From assembly GCA_026724425.1 (NCBI GenBank), contig JAIUCV010000400.1, positions 186,001-250,000 on the forward strand: DNA of 64,000 bases, in the 5' to 3' direction. This DNA is from Erythrophleum ivorense. Its lineage: Eukaryota > Streptophyta > Magnoliopsida > Fabales > Fabaceae. Under the pieces are notes generated by a model, which was given only the letters and a program-made list of their open reading frames with translations, had not been told where the DNA came from and did not search any database. Position 1 is the stretch's first letter. Every line of letters starts with the position of its first letter. Positions 34,711-49,894 of this stretch are shown piece by piece. Both the position numbers and the translations under genes were made by a program.

Positions 34711-37244
34711 TTATGATGAAGTTGATGACCGATCTTCCCCCTGCTCAATTTGCACGCATCTTGACGGTGGACCAAAGATGCTCAATACCACCTATTGCCA
34801 AAGAAAACAAACAATGCAAAAGCTGTTTTCAGTTCCAGAACCAATTCCAAAGATGGAATTGACATGGATACAAGCATGAGAAAGCGTCTACAATTTTGAA
34901 ACGTGGGGATTGCTGGCAATACAACCACACAGTAAACGAAATACCTACAAACAAAAACTCCTGAAAACAAATAATAAAAAAGAAGAAAAAGAAAACATGA
35001 ACAGTTTAGGGAGTTCATATAAATCCATTCAGCAATACTCGTTAAACGCTAAAAAAAACAACAGAGACATTGCCCAGCGACGCGTACTACTAATCTTCAA
35101 GAAAAGATATGCTCTATTTGATTTTTTGAAACAAAAACTACGATAACCCTGCGGAAAATAAGGTTTCCTTGTGTATGTTATCTGTAGCAGTTTGTGTTGG
35201 TCAACGGGCAATTACGGTAGGCAAAGCTTTGGACAGCTGACATAAAGTCCAGTTGATCAAACTTTGGACCGACCCTAAAAGGGTAATTGGGTGAGAGTTT
35301 TCATCGCCTACCTGTTATGCGGGATCTGAAAGAAGCGGCCAAATCATTTTGAATTCTCTAGATTTTCTAGCTCGACAAAAAGAAAAGCAGAACTTCTCAG
35401 TCCAAGATTTTGCCACACGGAAGAAGTTATTGGCGAGTAAATTGATCAAGAGTTTGTTACCCACAAGTTTGAAAAATGAATATCACCCAAACCCCAACAC
35501 GTACATGTTACTGCAGAAAATCTAGTGTACCATAGCTTACTGGCAGTTGTTCTGGTGCTTTGTTCTTTCACTAGTCCATTTTGATTAATTAAAAAAGAAA
35601 AAGGGAAAAAACAAGAAATCAACAAGGACAACTGACCGGCAAGAAAACTAGTCCGTGCAAGAAACCAAGAAGGACTAATGCCAGGTACATTTGAAAGTAA
35701 TATATCTGCAAAACACAATGGTTAATTATAACAAGGGTCCTTACATATACTTCCCACTGACCAAAAACAAAGGATGATTTATCAAAAATACCACAAAAAC
35801 TTCCGTCCTTGAGAAACAAAGAACAATAACTCCAACCAACTTTGTCAGTGTGATCCCACTGCAATCACAAAGAAATGAACCGAGTTCAGAGAAAATAACA
35901 TGCAGATTAGAACAAAACGGGATCTGGATGCGGATTCAGATGTAGCATGTGGAATTCCTTTTTCATTGGACGTGAAATTGGTGTTGAGAACAGCACGTGT
36001 TTGTGTTTGTGGGAAAGTCAGGAAATATGACATCAGATTTCTGTCAGTACAAAATCACCTGAAAACTGAAGCTCCCATTGTACCCAGAGCCTCCTTAGCA
36101 CGTTTTTCTTTGTCCCCACTTGTTACCTGTAAAAAGATTGTGTAATAATATTAGGGAAACCATCAAATTTCAGAAGACTTAAGCAACAAGTTGTCATTAT
36201 CAGTTTTCTTTCTTGATTTAATCACTTCGACATGAAAAGACTCTAGAAAGAAAAATTCAAACAAATCATACATAGAAAGACAAGTTAGAAAAATAATTGC
36301 TCACTATGTTGACTGAAATCAAGAAGAAAGAGATAAAGGACGTAAAATTCTAGATGAAAACATATATCTTGCTTGGATAAATCAAATTTACAAAAATGGA
36401 TTGCGGAGTGGGACTCACAGCAAAGGTGTGAGTCATATGCACACAAAACTCAACAGCAATGCCCACTGACATAACAAGGTTGACAACTGAGACCGCATTC
36501 AACTGGATGTCCAAAATTGCCATCACACCCTACAAAGCACAACTGGTAAGTAAATAACTACAGATGAAGAGAAATTTTCATTATTGAGAATCCATAAAAA
36601 TATTGAACAAATAAATAATAAATTTCTAAATGACAGAAGTTTCAATTAGCAAGAAAGTCAAAAAAACATAAGACACTTAAAAAAATGATGGAAAATACCA
36701 TAAGATCAACGACAATCATCGCCAACACCAACAAAATGATTGCTGAACACCATAAACTACATACAAGTTCAAAGCAAAAATGTAAATAAATGAATAAAAT
36801 TAAGACATCATTAAGTAATCAAAAAATAATTCCTTGATATCTCTATCTCTTTGAGGAAGTTAAGAAGTCAAAAACTACATTTTAAACCAATGGCTAAAAT
36901 AAATTAGAGCTCACCTGCTTGTGATAACCAAGCACACAACAAATACTGCTCCTGTTACATCATTATATCACAAAATTAATATTTTTCAAATTCAACGTCA
37001 ACATGCATACCAAGTAAATACAAAGTTGACTGTAATCAACAAATACATTATTGTTAAATCTTGTTATCCTCAAAAGTTTCAGCCAATCATAAGTTGTGAA
37101 TGTTCATTGTACTTTTAAGTCATAGGATATGGGGTACATAGGTAACTATTTTTTTTTTTGTGATGTATATACTTAGATCCAATTCCCTCATCTCACACTC
37201 TAAGCTAAAGTTTTTCTTATGATGTATCAGATCCTTCCCATGAA

Positions 37245-37275
<31 letters not shown>

Positions 37276-40200
37276 TTTAACTGGACCACATCAATGATGG
37301 CATGAGAAAATGAGTGCATATCTTAATTTCTTAGTGTCAACACTAACCAATAGCTATAGCAAGGTTGATCAGCGCAGTCTTCCATATATCAAGGTATTGC
37401 TCAAAAAACATATAGAACACTGAATATGGGAAAATCTCAATCTGCAGCAGAAAAATTTGTTAGTCTGGGCATGGTAAAACCGTATAGACTTTAATCTGCT
37501 ACTCTGCCTTTCATTTTTATTGCAGCAATCGCAAGGTATTGATATTCTCATATACCACAAGCGATGAGCAAGATAAAGACTCTTCTCACTCAAATCATTA
37601 TTATATTTTGTTTTTAAATTCGTTTAATAATAGGGAGTAAAATGAACTACTGAGACAGCAAGTGACACAGATACATTACCTTTAAAGCATCAGAAACTTT
37701 TGAACTGAACTCACGAGCAGCCCTCAAGGAATTAACATAGTCAATCTAAAACATTTTTACTGTTAAATCTTGGGCCGTTTGAGGCTATAAAATCATAGAA
37801 CAAATAAGATAGTAATGCTACCTGTTTGTTGAGTGGAGTATGATATGTACGGAATGATGATGCTTGGATAATGCCACTATCATAGTCTAGCAACCAGAAA
37901 CATAATCAACTAATTGATACCAAAGCAAGGCATAACACAATGGAACATACACTGATAAGAGGAAAAATACATCCCTACATTGACTTTATAGAGTGAATTT
38001 GGACACAAGAAAGGAACTTCTATAACCCAACAAACCTTTTAAGTCAACACTGCTGCTGTAAGCCCCGTGACCACCTTTTGCACAATCAGCAGATGGTAGA
38101 GCATTAAGAAACCATGGCAATTTCTCCTTAAATTGTGCTGTAGAAGGACGATCATTATGAAGTTCTGAGTGATGGAAACACTGCACAATTCACATTGTTG
38201 TGACTAAAGCATCATAAGGGAATCAATGAACTATTCTAACTGATGCCATAAAACCATCAGACTTTTGTTCATGGTCATGTTGATTACCGTTGTGCAATCT
38301 TTGCATACTCCAACTGCACGACAAGAACCTTCACTAGGAGCACAGCAAGGAGGCTGGAAAAACAAAATTAATTCATGAAAGTCAGTTACCAAAAATTACT
38401 ATTTGCTTTTCCTACTTCAATTGATTTTTACTCTCCATATTTCCCTTGACCCTTATGAATATATCCACCAAGAAAGAACAATATCATCATCCTGATATTT
38501 ATTTAATTTCTTTACAATAAATTGATTATTCTTTAATATATGAAATATAAAAGAGGAATGGACTACAAAATTATAAAGAAAAACCATATTAGTACCCCGA
38601 TAGTTAGATCAAAAGTCTGACTATTACAGAACCATATTAAAAGATAATTCCCAAATTATACAACTAAATATAAAGATAAAACAAAGTAACTGAGGTGAAA
38701 TTCTTTGGTCCAACACCAGTTATAACAAAATTGACCTGATCATCAGGAGGACAATAACTCCCATTTGTGAACTTCCTGCAGCATCCAAATGCTTCTGGAG
38801 ATATCCACACAAGAAAATCATCAAGCCATGAAGCAGCTGGCTTGGCAATATAACTTGAATCTGGTACTAGGGATGCCCTTGCAATCTATGAGGTGAAAGA
38901 CAACGTCCATACCAATGAGTATCCAAGATACCAAAACAAGAAAAGAAAAGGGAAAAGAAAAACAACCCAAACAATCAACCAATGCAAACAGGTATCTAGA
39001 TAGCTAGGCCTGCAGGTTCAATTTACGCAGAATGACCATAACAAGCAAACTTTTTGTCTAATTGTGAAGAGCTGGATTTATAAAGTCAAATGCTGGACCA
39101 CAAACAAATAAAATGCATGGTGGGGCATCTAATATATAAATCAATCAGTGTCAGATAAGCTAATAGTATACCTCATTCAAAAGAGAGTCAGAATCACATT
39201 GACTAATGGAGCACAACTGATTTGTATGCCTTGATTCTGAGCTGAGGTGAGGAACAACATCAGAGTGAATTATCTTTAACATTAGGAGTATTGAGACAAA
39301 GGTTGTAACTTGTAAGAAATATTTTCCTTAGAAACATGCACACAACATATTTCAAGAAATTAAGATGCCAAAAGATGAATAGATCAATGCAGAAAACATA
39401 ATGAATAACCCACAAATAATTCTATAAACTTTGGTAAGGTGAAACAACTTTTGATCAATCCTACCTCATAACTAAGGAGGATGTGCTTTGTAAACCACAA
39501 ACTACCATGATTCATGCTGAAGTCATTTAATATAGGAAAAATTTTATATTTTCAGAGCCATGTGGGCCTACTATGTGGAAACAAACTACTGTGATGACCA
39601 GTATCATCAGGAGATGGCAAACAGTACTATGACTAAATATGGAAGTTGGGCAAAGAACATATCACAGTTTCAGATATTTATCCATGCTTGTAGGTCTAAC
39701 TGTGACTGACAGATAGGAAAGATGTGCACATTGATAGCAAAATATCTACATGCATGAACCAGATTTTGGAGCAAATCAATTATATAAATATATATACACA
39801 CACACACACACTTTACAACACAAAGGTGTAAGCAGAAAAAAGCATGAATCTAAAATACCTGTAGTTATAGTTCTTTACAACAAAATACAAAGGCGGTCCA
39901 ATTCTGAGATATTCTGAAACATTGTTGAAATATCCCTGCAGGAAAAAGAATATAGATCTTGAACACTTGCACATGAAATAAAGAGTGTAAAACACATGAG
40001 GTGGTGAAAATATTAAACCTGAAGATATGAGTCTCGGGGTAGAACAATCTTCTGCTCCAAACCAGGTTGAATTCTAGTGCATAATGCCTATGTGGTTCAG
40101 ATAATGACAGATTAAAGAATAATAACTAAAAGCACAAACAGGAAAATTTTAATTAATCTCAGAGAATATAATAGAACAAATCCAAAAACTTACAATGCTA

Positions 40201-43200
40201 GCCAATGCAAATGCCACAAAAATAGCAATGACAACTATTTTTACTCCCCAAATACTCAGAATGGGAGCATGGACCTCCTGAAAAGGCAAAAACAAAACAG
40301 TGGAGTTAAGAAATGAGAAAAAATCTAAGGAGACCTGTGAAAGAAGAGAGAAATCAAAAAAGATTTCACATAGTCAACTCCAAGAGTTGGACGAGAGATA
40401 ATTATTATGAGAAGCATGCAAAAGAGACAACATAAACTTAAAAGGTAAGCCTCTTGACAAGCAACAGCCAAAGATTTTGGCAGGAACATGACCTTTCATT
40501 AGCCAAAAAAGAGGAATTTTAGCCTTCAGTACTGAGGAAGGGTACAACTCACGCCAAATTTCCAAATTAGAATTAGAATCCTAAAAATTAGAATCCTAAC
40601 AACAGTAAGAAGGCTAGCATCCCAATTGCAAATCTTTCCTTCTACAACGTAACAAATTACAATTATTCCAGATTGAATACTTCAGGCAAGGTGCTACATG
40701 AAATTGTAATTTAGCATTTTAGCCATTTGGTCTTGTTCCTTTGAAGTGCAAATAAAAGATTATAATGACTAAACTAAAGCCAATTACCTTCATATATCGA
40801 GCCAATATGCCAGGTTTTCTCTGTTCAATACCTGAAGTTTCAGAAAGACAAATGTCAACAGAAATAGCTTAAAACAAAAATGAAAAAGACACAGTGATAA
40901 AATATTTAAGTGTCATTAGGAGCCTTAATTTTTAAAATCTTAGTAATAACCTTTATCAGTGTCAGCATGCAATGAAGATACTTTTATGCATGGGAAACAA
41001 TCAACTCTCCTATCCTCAGCTCGCAAAAAGTCAAGGACTATCAGAGCAACAAAGGCAGTAACTTGCAGAAGGAAGTCCAAAAGAATAGCCAATGCTGGGA
41101 AAAAGAACACAAAGGAAGTTGAAGATTAGCATCAAGATAAAAGAAATGACAGAGACTATCTCAAATCTATAAAAGTACACAAGGATAAAAAAATTTACCT
41201 GCAAACATGGAGAATACCCGGCATGCAGGCATGGGAATAAAAGTTCCAACTGCAAATGCTAAAACCTCTGATAGACTAGCTAATGTTATGGATGGTCCAA
41301 CTTCCAGAAGGGCATTGCTTATTCGTCCTTCTAAAGGCAACTCCAGTTGTTGCCTTTTCACAGCATGAACTAGTATGCACATATTATCCACCCCAACCTA
41401 ATACAAAGAGAAATATTGCAAAGCCAAAGAATGGTAAACATAAATAATGATATGTAGGTGGTTAATATTTGCATTCAAACGAAGCAGTGGATTATTTATA
41501 CTACATTATTTTGTTATTACACTGTTAAAAAATATACCAGCAAAGGGAAAAGTAAAAACTAAAAACAGAAGAGAGAGTGCGGGAAAGTTCATATTATAAA
41601 GTGTGTTCCTACACCCTAGAAAATTGGGAGAAATGATACAAATTGTTCCCATAATATATTCAGTGGAATATTCAAACCCTTGATTTTAGCTTATCAATCA
41701 AGTCTTATTTACCTTCTTCATCAGTTTCCCTAATTAGCCAAGAAAAAAAAAATAGTTTCTCACGATTAATGGGAGATGTAGGTGCATTAATCATCTGTAT
41801 AGAAGCTCTCGCTTCTTTGATGTTGCTTATCAAAGCTCTAGCTTGAACAGAACAATAATATGCTATAAATGGAGGAGAATTATTTAGAGAAGATCAATAG
41901 AACTTTCTTAAATTAGACATTTCTATCGATGAAGATTCCTAATTAGGTTCTTTAAGAAATTCTTATATATATTTTCCCAGATACATGGACCAAGCCCTCA
42001 ATTAGCATTGTAAAAATATTTATAGCAATACATAGTTATGAGGGTAGATTAAACATTCCATTTGAGACTTTGCTTTGAACACTAGATGAATTTGAGGGCA
42101 ATTACATATGTGTGTGTGTGTGTGTGTGCAAGTAATCAAAATAAAAAATATTTTTTAATTTTGTAATTTATGATGAGTTAAATTTGATGTTGACAGAATG
42201 TTATTATACAGAGTTCCTAACAAAACCTCTTCGTGCCATGAAGCTTTGCCTCAAACAATTTTCTCTTCATTATACTAGTCAAAATTATTTTTAGTTAGTA
42301 GTTGCAACTGAGAGCTATATAAGCAGAAGAAAACTTACAGCCAGAACAAGAAATGGAATAACTTCCATGATGATCAATGTAGATTTTACACCAATGGCAC
42401 TAAAAAATCCAACTGATCCAAGGACAGACAGCATAACAAGCATTACTCCTGAAAGACCAAGCAATACCTGCAATCCATAAATTATACAATTCTTTATGAA
42501 CAATTAAAAAAAGATATTTCAACATAATGAACTGGTTAAGATCAGATATTAGAGAAAAGAGAAAGAAAAAAGGGGGGGGGGGCAGAGGGTCCACAATGAG
42601 ATTGGGACAGCACCTTAGATGAAATGTAGAAGGAAGAAGGATGTGGTGTATCCCCCAGAGTAAGAGATATATATGCAAACATCACAATATAGCTTATCTG
42701 CAATAAGATGGGATAAGGTTTACATTCATTAGCATAAAAATATTGCAGGTTTCATAAAATAATAATGAAAAATTTAAAGTTTTTCTCATTAATGATATGG
42801 GATAAGCAAGTATCAACCATTCACACAAAAAATTAGGGGGATTTTACCAATATAGTTATGGCATCAGCAGTGCTTTCTCTTTTTAATTCTTCCTCAATTG
42901 AGCTTTCAGATGAAAAAGCAAGCGTCAAATTTTTAGATTGCACCATTGGCAACAGCTCATCCTATCACAACAAACACATAGAAGTAAAGAAATAAGGGGG
43001 GAAATAGGCCGCCAAGAAATAAGCATTTAGCCACCAGCAATTCAATTAAACACAGCCAGATAATATGCATGACCATGTCACATCAAGAAAAACAGGCATG
43101 AATCCTACTAAAACATCTGATGCTTATTAATATTATAAAGTTATGTGAATCCCAAGGACCCTAGAGTTCATTTGGAGCTGCAAATTAGTTATTGGACTCC

Positions 43201-46200
43201 ATCTCAGAAATCTTGACCCATTTTCATGCCTTAGATGCAAACTGGCCACTATAGCTAGAAATCAGGACCTGAGTAGCTCCAACGGACAAGTGTAAAAGGG
43301 AACATAAGACTTCTACACAGGCCAAATTAGAAGAAGGAAGACCCAAATAGGAATCAGAATAAGTATTATCTAACATCAGGAAAATTCAGCGTGATTGAGC
43401 AAGTACGAGGTGCAAACCTTCACCAACTGGATAAAGGCCTTCTCCCAAGCGACTGCCTTTGCAGTTGCATTCCCTCCTTCATTGATAGCATTATTTACCG
43501 GATAAGTTATAATAAAAGCAGATGCCTGTCTTGAATAAATCATAACACAGTTATTACATGCTCCACAAAATTCAGTTGTATTCATATTTCATAACCTAGG
43601 AAGGTAGAGAAAGTACCTCAGAATAATTGTTTCCAGAAAAGCCTCCTAATACAGTGCTTGGATCAAGAGGACCTTTAAATGCACTCATACACTGGTCTGC
43701 TGAGGAATAATGCTAAAGAACACAATTTTATAAAATAAGCAAATCTTTGGTAAAAATTTTTTGGTTACAAGGTTATTCTGTAATTATTAACATAAATGCA
43801 GCTATGCATGTGAGGGATACTGCTTTCAGATGCATGTCTCCAGATAACAGGAAACAGAAAATCACAAATCAGTGAGAGGAATAAAGATTTCTATATCATA
43901 CTTATAAATAACATATTTAAAATCTCTTTTAGAGAGATTTGATATAATTTGCCACTAATTATAAGAAAAACTCCAGAATATACCATCCTGCATCCCTCCC
44001 CAACTTCCGCACCTTATAGATATCAATCCCTTAGTTCTGAAGCAGCTCTTGATAAAAGGTTATATCCTTGTCAATGTATTACTAGTATTGGCACCAGAAA
44101 TGTATGGTTTCAACAGAAAAGTTTTGCTATATCATATTAGCATTTGTAACAAATGCACCCATTAAGGCACTCTGAGTAGCAGGCAAGGTTCTAACTTTTA
44201 ATTCCTCAAACCATAAAGAGCATAAGCACACGGAAAATGAGATCATTTATCATCAAACAAAATTATACTGTCAGGCAGGATATCTTGGGAATTGTTTGGC
44301 ATGTTAACTTGCAAAAATATTGAAGATAAAGAATATCAACACCTACAATCAACTTCAAGACAAAATTTGACAATTGTTACCTCAAAGCAGTAATACAGAT
44401 GTTCAACTCCCTCATACTTATCAAAATTTCCAGGGTTCATTTTGAAGTACTGTCAAGGGGAGGAAAATTGAAAACAAAAGGTACAACATTCTGATCAGAA
44501 GAAACTAATACTATATGTATTTGTTGCAATAATAATCATAGAGTCCAAAGTTTGCTGCTGAAAATTAATTAATGCACCTGCAGGACACTTTGAGTGGCAC
44601 AATTCTGGTCTAGTGGCTTCATGCAGATGTCTTGCAGGGATACGGTCAAGCCAGAATAATTGGCATGAATGGCATCAACCTGAGAGCAACACTTCAATCC
44701 AACATGATCTTCAAAATTATTTTTCGGTAGTATTATTAGGTTGAATGCATACCTTTTTTTGTATTTCAAAAAGAAACTTAATGTTGTCCTCTGAGACAAT
44801 GCTTGATGATGTACCATTCACGTGATCTGGTATTGTTGCCAGTATGAGCTGCAAAAGAAAAAGGTGGTCAGTGTTATTCATGAAATCAACAAGAATAATA
44901 AATTATATCTGTATATGATTATATCTTTATAAATTTTGCAAGATGCAAACTAACATTGAGGAAGATCATATAATACTACCAGCTTCAAACTGAAAAAGAA
45001 AAATGACAAGAGCTTTGAGGAGTACAAATGTATGACTAAATAGCTTTATGCTATTTTGGCAAAGAATATATGCTGGATGTATATATATATATATATATTC
45101 CAAAAACAGTAATTTTATGCAATAAAGTCTGTCTTTAGGTTCATTTTATTATCTAAAAATTTATGTCTCTTTTACACAAGAGGGAAGAATTAATCAAATA
45201 ATATACAATACACGAAACATTTATAAGGCAGATTCAGATGTTGCATGCTGTACTGTTCAATAGTCTAACCATTCAACTACTTAGCATATGTGATATGTCA
45301 AACACAAAAGCATGATAATTAACTTCATAAGCAGGTCAAGAAATGGTCCACGGTAAGAACCTGTTCAATTCTGTAAAATGGAGCAAGATGGCTGTCAAAA
45401 AACTGTTTCTCTTGTGCAGCTTTACTCCCAGGTCCTACCCAAAGCTGAAAAATGTGCAAAGTCATTTGACAAACTCCAAATTAATGTACAGTATCATATC
45501 GAAAAGAGACAAGTAATAATTTTAGCATTCCAGTACCCTTGTCAATTAACTATTAAACTTTAATAATTTTATCATTCAATTTGACTTCACAATTTCCAAT
45601 GTTTTTTTTAATTAACAAAAGCAAACCAATCAATGCCTCTTCATGCTATAACCAGATATTTTTTTCAATTAAAAATATTTCCCCATTCTAACATGTAGAT
45701 TCTTGTGTCAGCAACCTTAAAGCACCTCCAGACATTCTACACAAAAACAAACATCACATTTAAATTAAGTGATAAAAACCACCCACACTATCACAGAAAA
45801 GAACCCTTCTCCTAAGAGATTCCAGAAACTAAAAACAGAAATAAATTTAAAATAGGAAGGAAATCACTGGAGGTGTCAGAGTGAAACAGACGAGCAAAAA
45901 ATTCAGGAGAAAATTACAAAGAACAGTGATGTTTTTGAACTGAATATATACAATGATAACTATGAAGCACAGACATTTCAAAACAGGAGTCATGTCACGT
46001 CATGTCTATTAGACATGCAGTGATTAAAATTCTGATTGAATGGGAGAAAGCAAATTTGTAAGTTGTACGTATTTAACAGAGCACTTTAAGTAGCAGAGAA
46101 GCCATTATTTGATACATACCTTTTCAGGCCGTGTCTCAACCTTGAATCGGATTAGACCTAGGCAGAGTAGAAGAACCATAGCCAGCGATGAAGACAAAAC

Positions 46201-49200
46201 CATAATTGGATTTCTAGCGACATATGATCCATATTTCCTGATCACATTTGTAAAAGCAACGTCAGAAATATTCAATATGAGCTGATAAGCACATTGATAG
46301 CATAAGTAGTGACCTGTAAAAATTTGACATGTAACCTTGCACAGCTGAGAGTTGGACTCCATGTCTGATTTGCGGAGCATTTTCAAGCATCTTGCAATCA
46401 TCAACGCCAGTCATCAGGTTTCATAATTGGACAAGCATTCAAGAAGAAGAAAGGGGAGTCAAAAAATGAAAATAAAGGACGATAGTTCTCAAAGATGACT
46501 TCACTAACTAAATATCACACTATAAAAGATACAACTACCTGCATTGGGAGGTTTTCATCCTTCTGCATATCAAGAGAATGCAGCATACCACCACTAACAA
46601 CATTAGACACAGGTTTTGTAATAGGTGCTGGCTTTCTTTCCCTTATCCGATAATATAATCCCCAACCCAAGAACACAGAAATCAGTATGATGTATAAAAT
46701 TGCTAAAATCAAGTCAACACACTTCACCTGCAGGTGTCAAAAGGAGAACCATGTTAGTGAAGAACAACCAGTAGACTTAAGCTGCATTTTTTTCCCCATA
46801 AGAAGCAGCAAACAAATGCACACAGAAAATTTTAAAACACTCTCTCACTGTTAAAGACCCAATTCTTGTGGAGCATGAATCCTTCTTCTGGATGGTAGGA
46901 GGAGCAATGTTGGAGCATGCTGAAGATGTAGGACAATCACCACAAGAGCAGCCAAGAGAAATATCACCACATGAATAAGTTGAAACATTCATAAGTCTCA
47001 TGCCAGATGACTCAGTAGCATTTGGCCGGAATGTAATTGCATATGGTGAACCAGGAACACCAAGAGGTGCTTTTCTACCAATAAATGCAAACCACTCTGA
47101 CAAAGGCAATCTCAGTATAAGCATTGCATGTTACAGTAATCGAAATAAAGTAACTAATTGTATACAAGCAACCCCTATCAAAATGAAAATACTGTCACCA
47201 CAATAAATACCACAAAGATGGTCACAACTGTTTCTTCCATGTAGGCAACACTAATGTTGTATGTCCATGTTTCTATAGTTCCCCACAAAGATACAGGATT
47301 ATGACAAAGGGGAACAACTGAACAATGTTTGGTTAGAACTTCAACAGTATTTACCTTTAAAATTTTTAGCACCAGCACCAATATATTGTATAACTCGAGA
47401 ATTCATGGTACCAAACTTCACTTCCTTGCAGGATTCATATAACCCTTCACCAAAAGCATCAGTTATATAATAATCAATCCCATCCACTGTCAAATTATCA
47501 CCAACCTGAAAATTGTAAGAGGGAGTCTGAGTAATAATTGCATTCTAAAATGGTGCTTAACCTGATCATGGTGTTGCCAATATCTGTTTGGACTATAAAG
47601 TTATGTGACAGGCAGTTGAAGCATATTTCAGATGCATTTCTTGCTGTATTAATGGGGCGAGTATGCAATGGTAGAACAAGAATTAGGTTTGTTTACATAA
47701 AATAATAGATAGCTAACAAGTATCAATTAAGAATTTTCCAGATAATTGATTAATAACAAACTTGCATGATCAATATAAAGGTTGCAACAGTATAAAAAAT
47801 TAGCTGAAATAAAGGGAATGCCATGGTCATACCTTGGCAACTGAAGTCACATTGATAAATAGACTCTGATTTGGAGAACAAGTAAGCTCACAGAATAGAT
47901 TCAAAAAGTTTCTTAAGCATGCTGGACAACCTACAAGAAAGGGAATCGCCTGCCAGAAAGTACAGTTTATCCAAGTATATGTGAAAGATTTTAGCCAGGA
48001 TGGTATATTATGAAAGAAAAGAGAAAAATGAACTAGAAAATGTATAGAAGCTGTGGGATCAATTCAAATTTGAAGTTCATGAGACCTTAAGCATACACAA
48101 TCTGCATCAATAATAATATAAAAGTTTGATCACTGAATTTACCTGTTGGACTTGAGTCCGTAAAGTGTCAAACTGAGCTTCTGTACAACAAACATTCCCA
48201 GTAATTGTTGGACACAAACTTTGGATCTTTGAGGAAAGCAAATCACCCGGCTGGGAAAAATAAAATTCAAAATATCAAGAAAACTTTGAACTTTGTCAAG
48301 CTGGAAGAACTGATGCCTCTATTATGGTAATGACAACAGTAATCAAAGTTTAAAATCATAAATTATGTGAGGGGACAGAAATTACAAACAAAAAATAGAA
48401 ACCAAAAAAGAAAAAAAAAAAGTTATTAGCTCCCGGGAATGCTCAATTCCATTTAGATATACCTTCACAGCTGGGAAACCAAATGGACAGTTCAATACTT
48501 TTCCATCACTGCGTTGTCCACATATGTCATACATAGCACAGTATTCCTCAGAATGCCTTTCCCTATAAAAAAGAATAAAACTAAATCTTTGTTTTTACAG
48601 ATAACATCAAGATATCCAACCTCCTCCTGCATGCAGTGCAGATGTAGGCATATAGAATTTTCTGATTACTCGGTTGTTTGAATTATTGCAATACGATGCA
48701 ACTAAAATGTGGATTTACAGATTTCTGAACCGAATTGCAGAGATGGAACTAAGGGAACTTGATTCAATTAAAGAATACCAAAACTCTTTGTTAACAAATG
48801 CAATATTCCAAAATCTAAAAAGCCACCCCAGATGGGGAATATACTGCGAAACACGAACTACTCATGCTCCCAATATTTTCCGCTCAAGCATATAAAGAAG
48901 CCTTACCCAGGTCTAGTTGCATTGGAAGTCAAAAGAAGCCTAGCGGCCAAATTCTCAGCTTCTGCTAAAGATAAAATTAGAAAAACCTGCAAGCATATGA
49001 ATAGGAGTAGTTAGCCAGCTAACCAGACGGAGTGATCTGTTCCCTCGCATTCTAGAACTTGAATTCAGCAAGCCAACCGTGGCACATAGACATTGTCTGA
49101 GCCACTTGAAATGGACTAAGTTACTCCCGTAAATAGTTCTCTCCCTTTGCATCTTCACTCTTCAGTTAAAACTAAAGCAACATCCATTTCTAACAGAGTA

Positions 49201-49760
49201 AAGCTAGTTATACATCTCTTACGCCTAAAAACAAAAATCACATCTCTCTGGTCTGCCATTGATCTACGAGACAACTTTTTAATCAACTTGTATATTAAAA
49301 AAATAAATAAATAAGTTGGGACACAATTAATAAATCTCTTTCCAGCATCTTGTAGCTCGAAGTCGAGAAGTAAATTGATTCCTCAAACATGCTCCCGTTT
49401 CACACTTGGGCAATCGAAATAATCAGGATTCTTCCACGCCGGTACTTGGCCTCCCGGTGAGACAATTTCTCCCCCCCCCCCCCCAAAAAAATAAATGAAT
49501 ACAATGTTACAGAGGATTATTTAAAAATAATAGTAATGGTAACAATTTGGTGTTTGCGTCCATTTTCTCAGTAAAAAAACAAAGTAGAAAGAATTGAACA
49601 TCAAGCGTTGCACAGATGAGCATAGAAATTGAATAGAAGAAATGATGCCGTATATGGAAAGAATGACGAGCAGAAAAGTGCAGAAGAGTGAGGGGTGGAG
49701 AGTGAGAGTCATTGCCTGGAACAGACAAATAGAAGTAAGAAACCCTAGGCGAAGGTCCAT
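34711..49760 (-). CDS. NPC1: NPC1-like intracellular sterol transporter, 39 exons, 1292 aa
   Basis: Membrane protein of the Niemann-Pick C1/Patched (RND) family, moving sterols out of late endosomes or vacuoles. Exons 5' to 3': 49716-49760, 48907-48986, 48463-48562, 48143-48250, 47833-47949, 47355-47505, 46849-47096, 46539-46727, 46314-46390, 46120-46237, 45361-45444, 44753-44848, 44578-44679, 44381-44449, 43617-43712, 43418-43525, 42848-42961, 42614-42697, 42339-42467, 41199-41397, 40951-41094, 40788-40831, 40194-40277, 40019-40087, 39859-39935, 39172-39241, 38736-38885, 38288-38353, 38036-38180, 37822-37886, 37680-37745, 37348-37441, 36915-36951, 36699-36756, 36419-36529, 36059-36126, 35792-35858, 35637-35705, 34711-34791. 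They sum to 3879 bases, open throughout. A signal peptide (about residues 1-26) precedes the Cys-rich sterol-binding N-terminal domain. The first membrane segment lies near 284-310, the sterol-sensing domain near 630-790 (GVDNMCILV near 707), and a second membrane cluster near the C-terminus. All introns appear GT-AG except intron 1 (GC donor at 49714-49715). Confidence 0.96.
49471..49484. repeat. C14 homopolymer in NPC1-like intron 1
   Basis: Fourteen consecutive C residues followed directly by an A run. Two further runs of 16 C (54458-54473) and 16 G (59540-59555) occur within 10 kb. Confidence 0.9.
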
Positions 49761-49886
49761 TGTAGAGCTCGTGAGCGATTTTCAGTTGCGCTGCGAGCGG
49801 GTGAACAGCAAAATCTGCGTGTCTGTGTTGGTTTTTTATCTCAGTGAGTGTGCGCCAGGGAGACACCAGCAAACCGTTTGCAGTTG

Positions 49887-49894
49887 TATAAATA
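49887..49894. promoter_or_regulatory. TATA-like element near the NPC1-like start, readable on both strands
   Basis: TATAAATA on the plus strand reads TATTTATA on the minus strand. For the minus-strand NPC1-like gene it would place transcription start near 49855 and give a leader of about 95 bases. On the plus strand it is an even better TATA box, followed about 30 bases later by a CT-rich leader-like sequence. Which direction it serves, or both, cannot be told from sequence. Confidence 0.35.
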
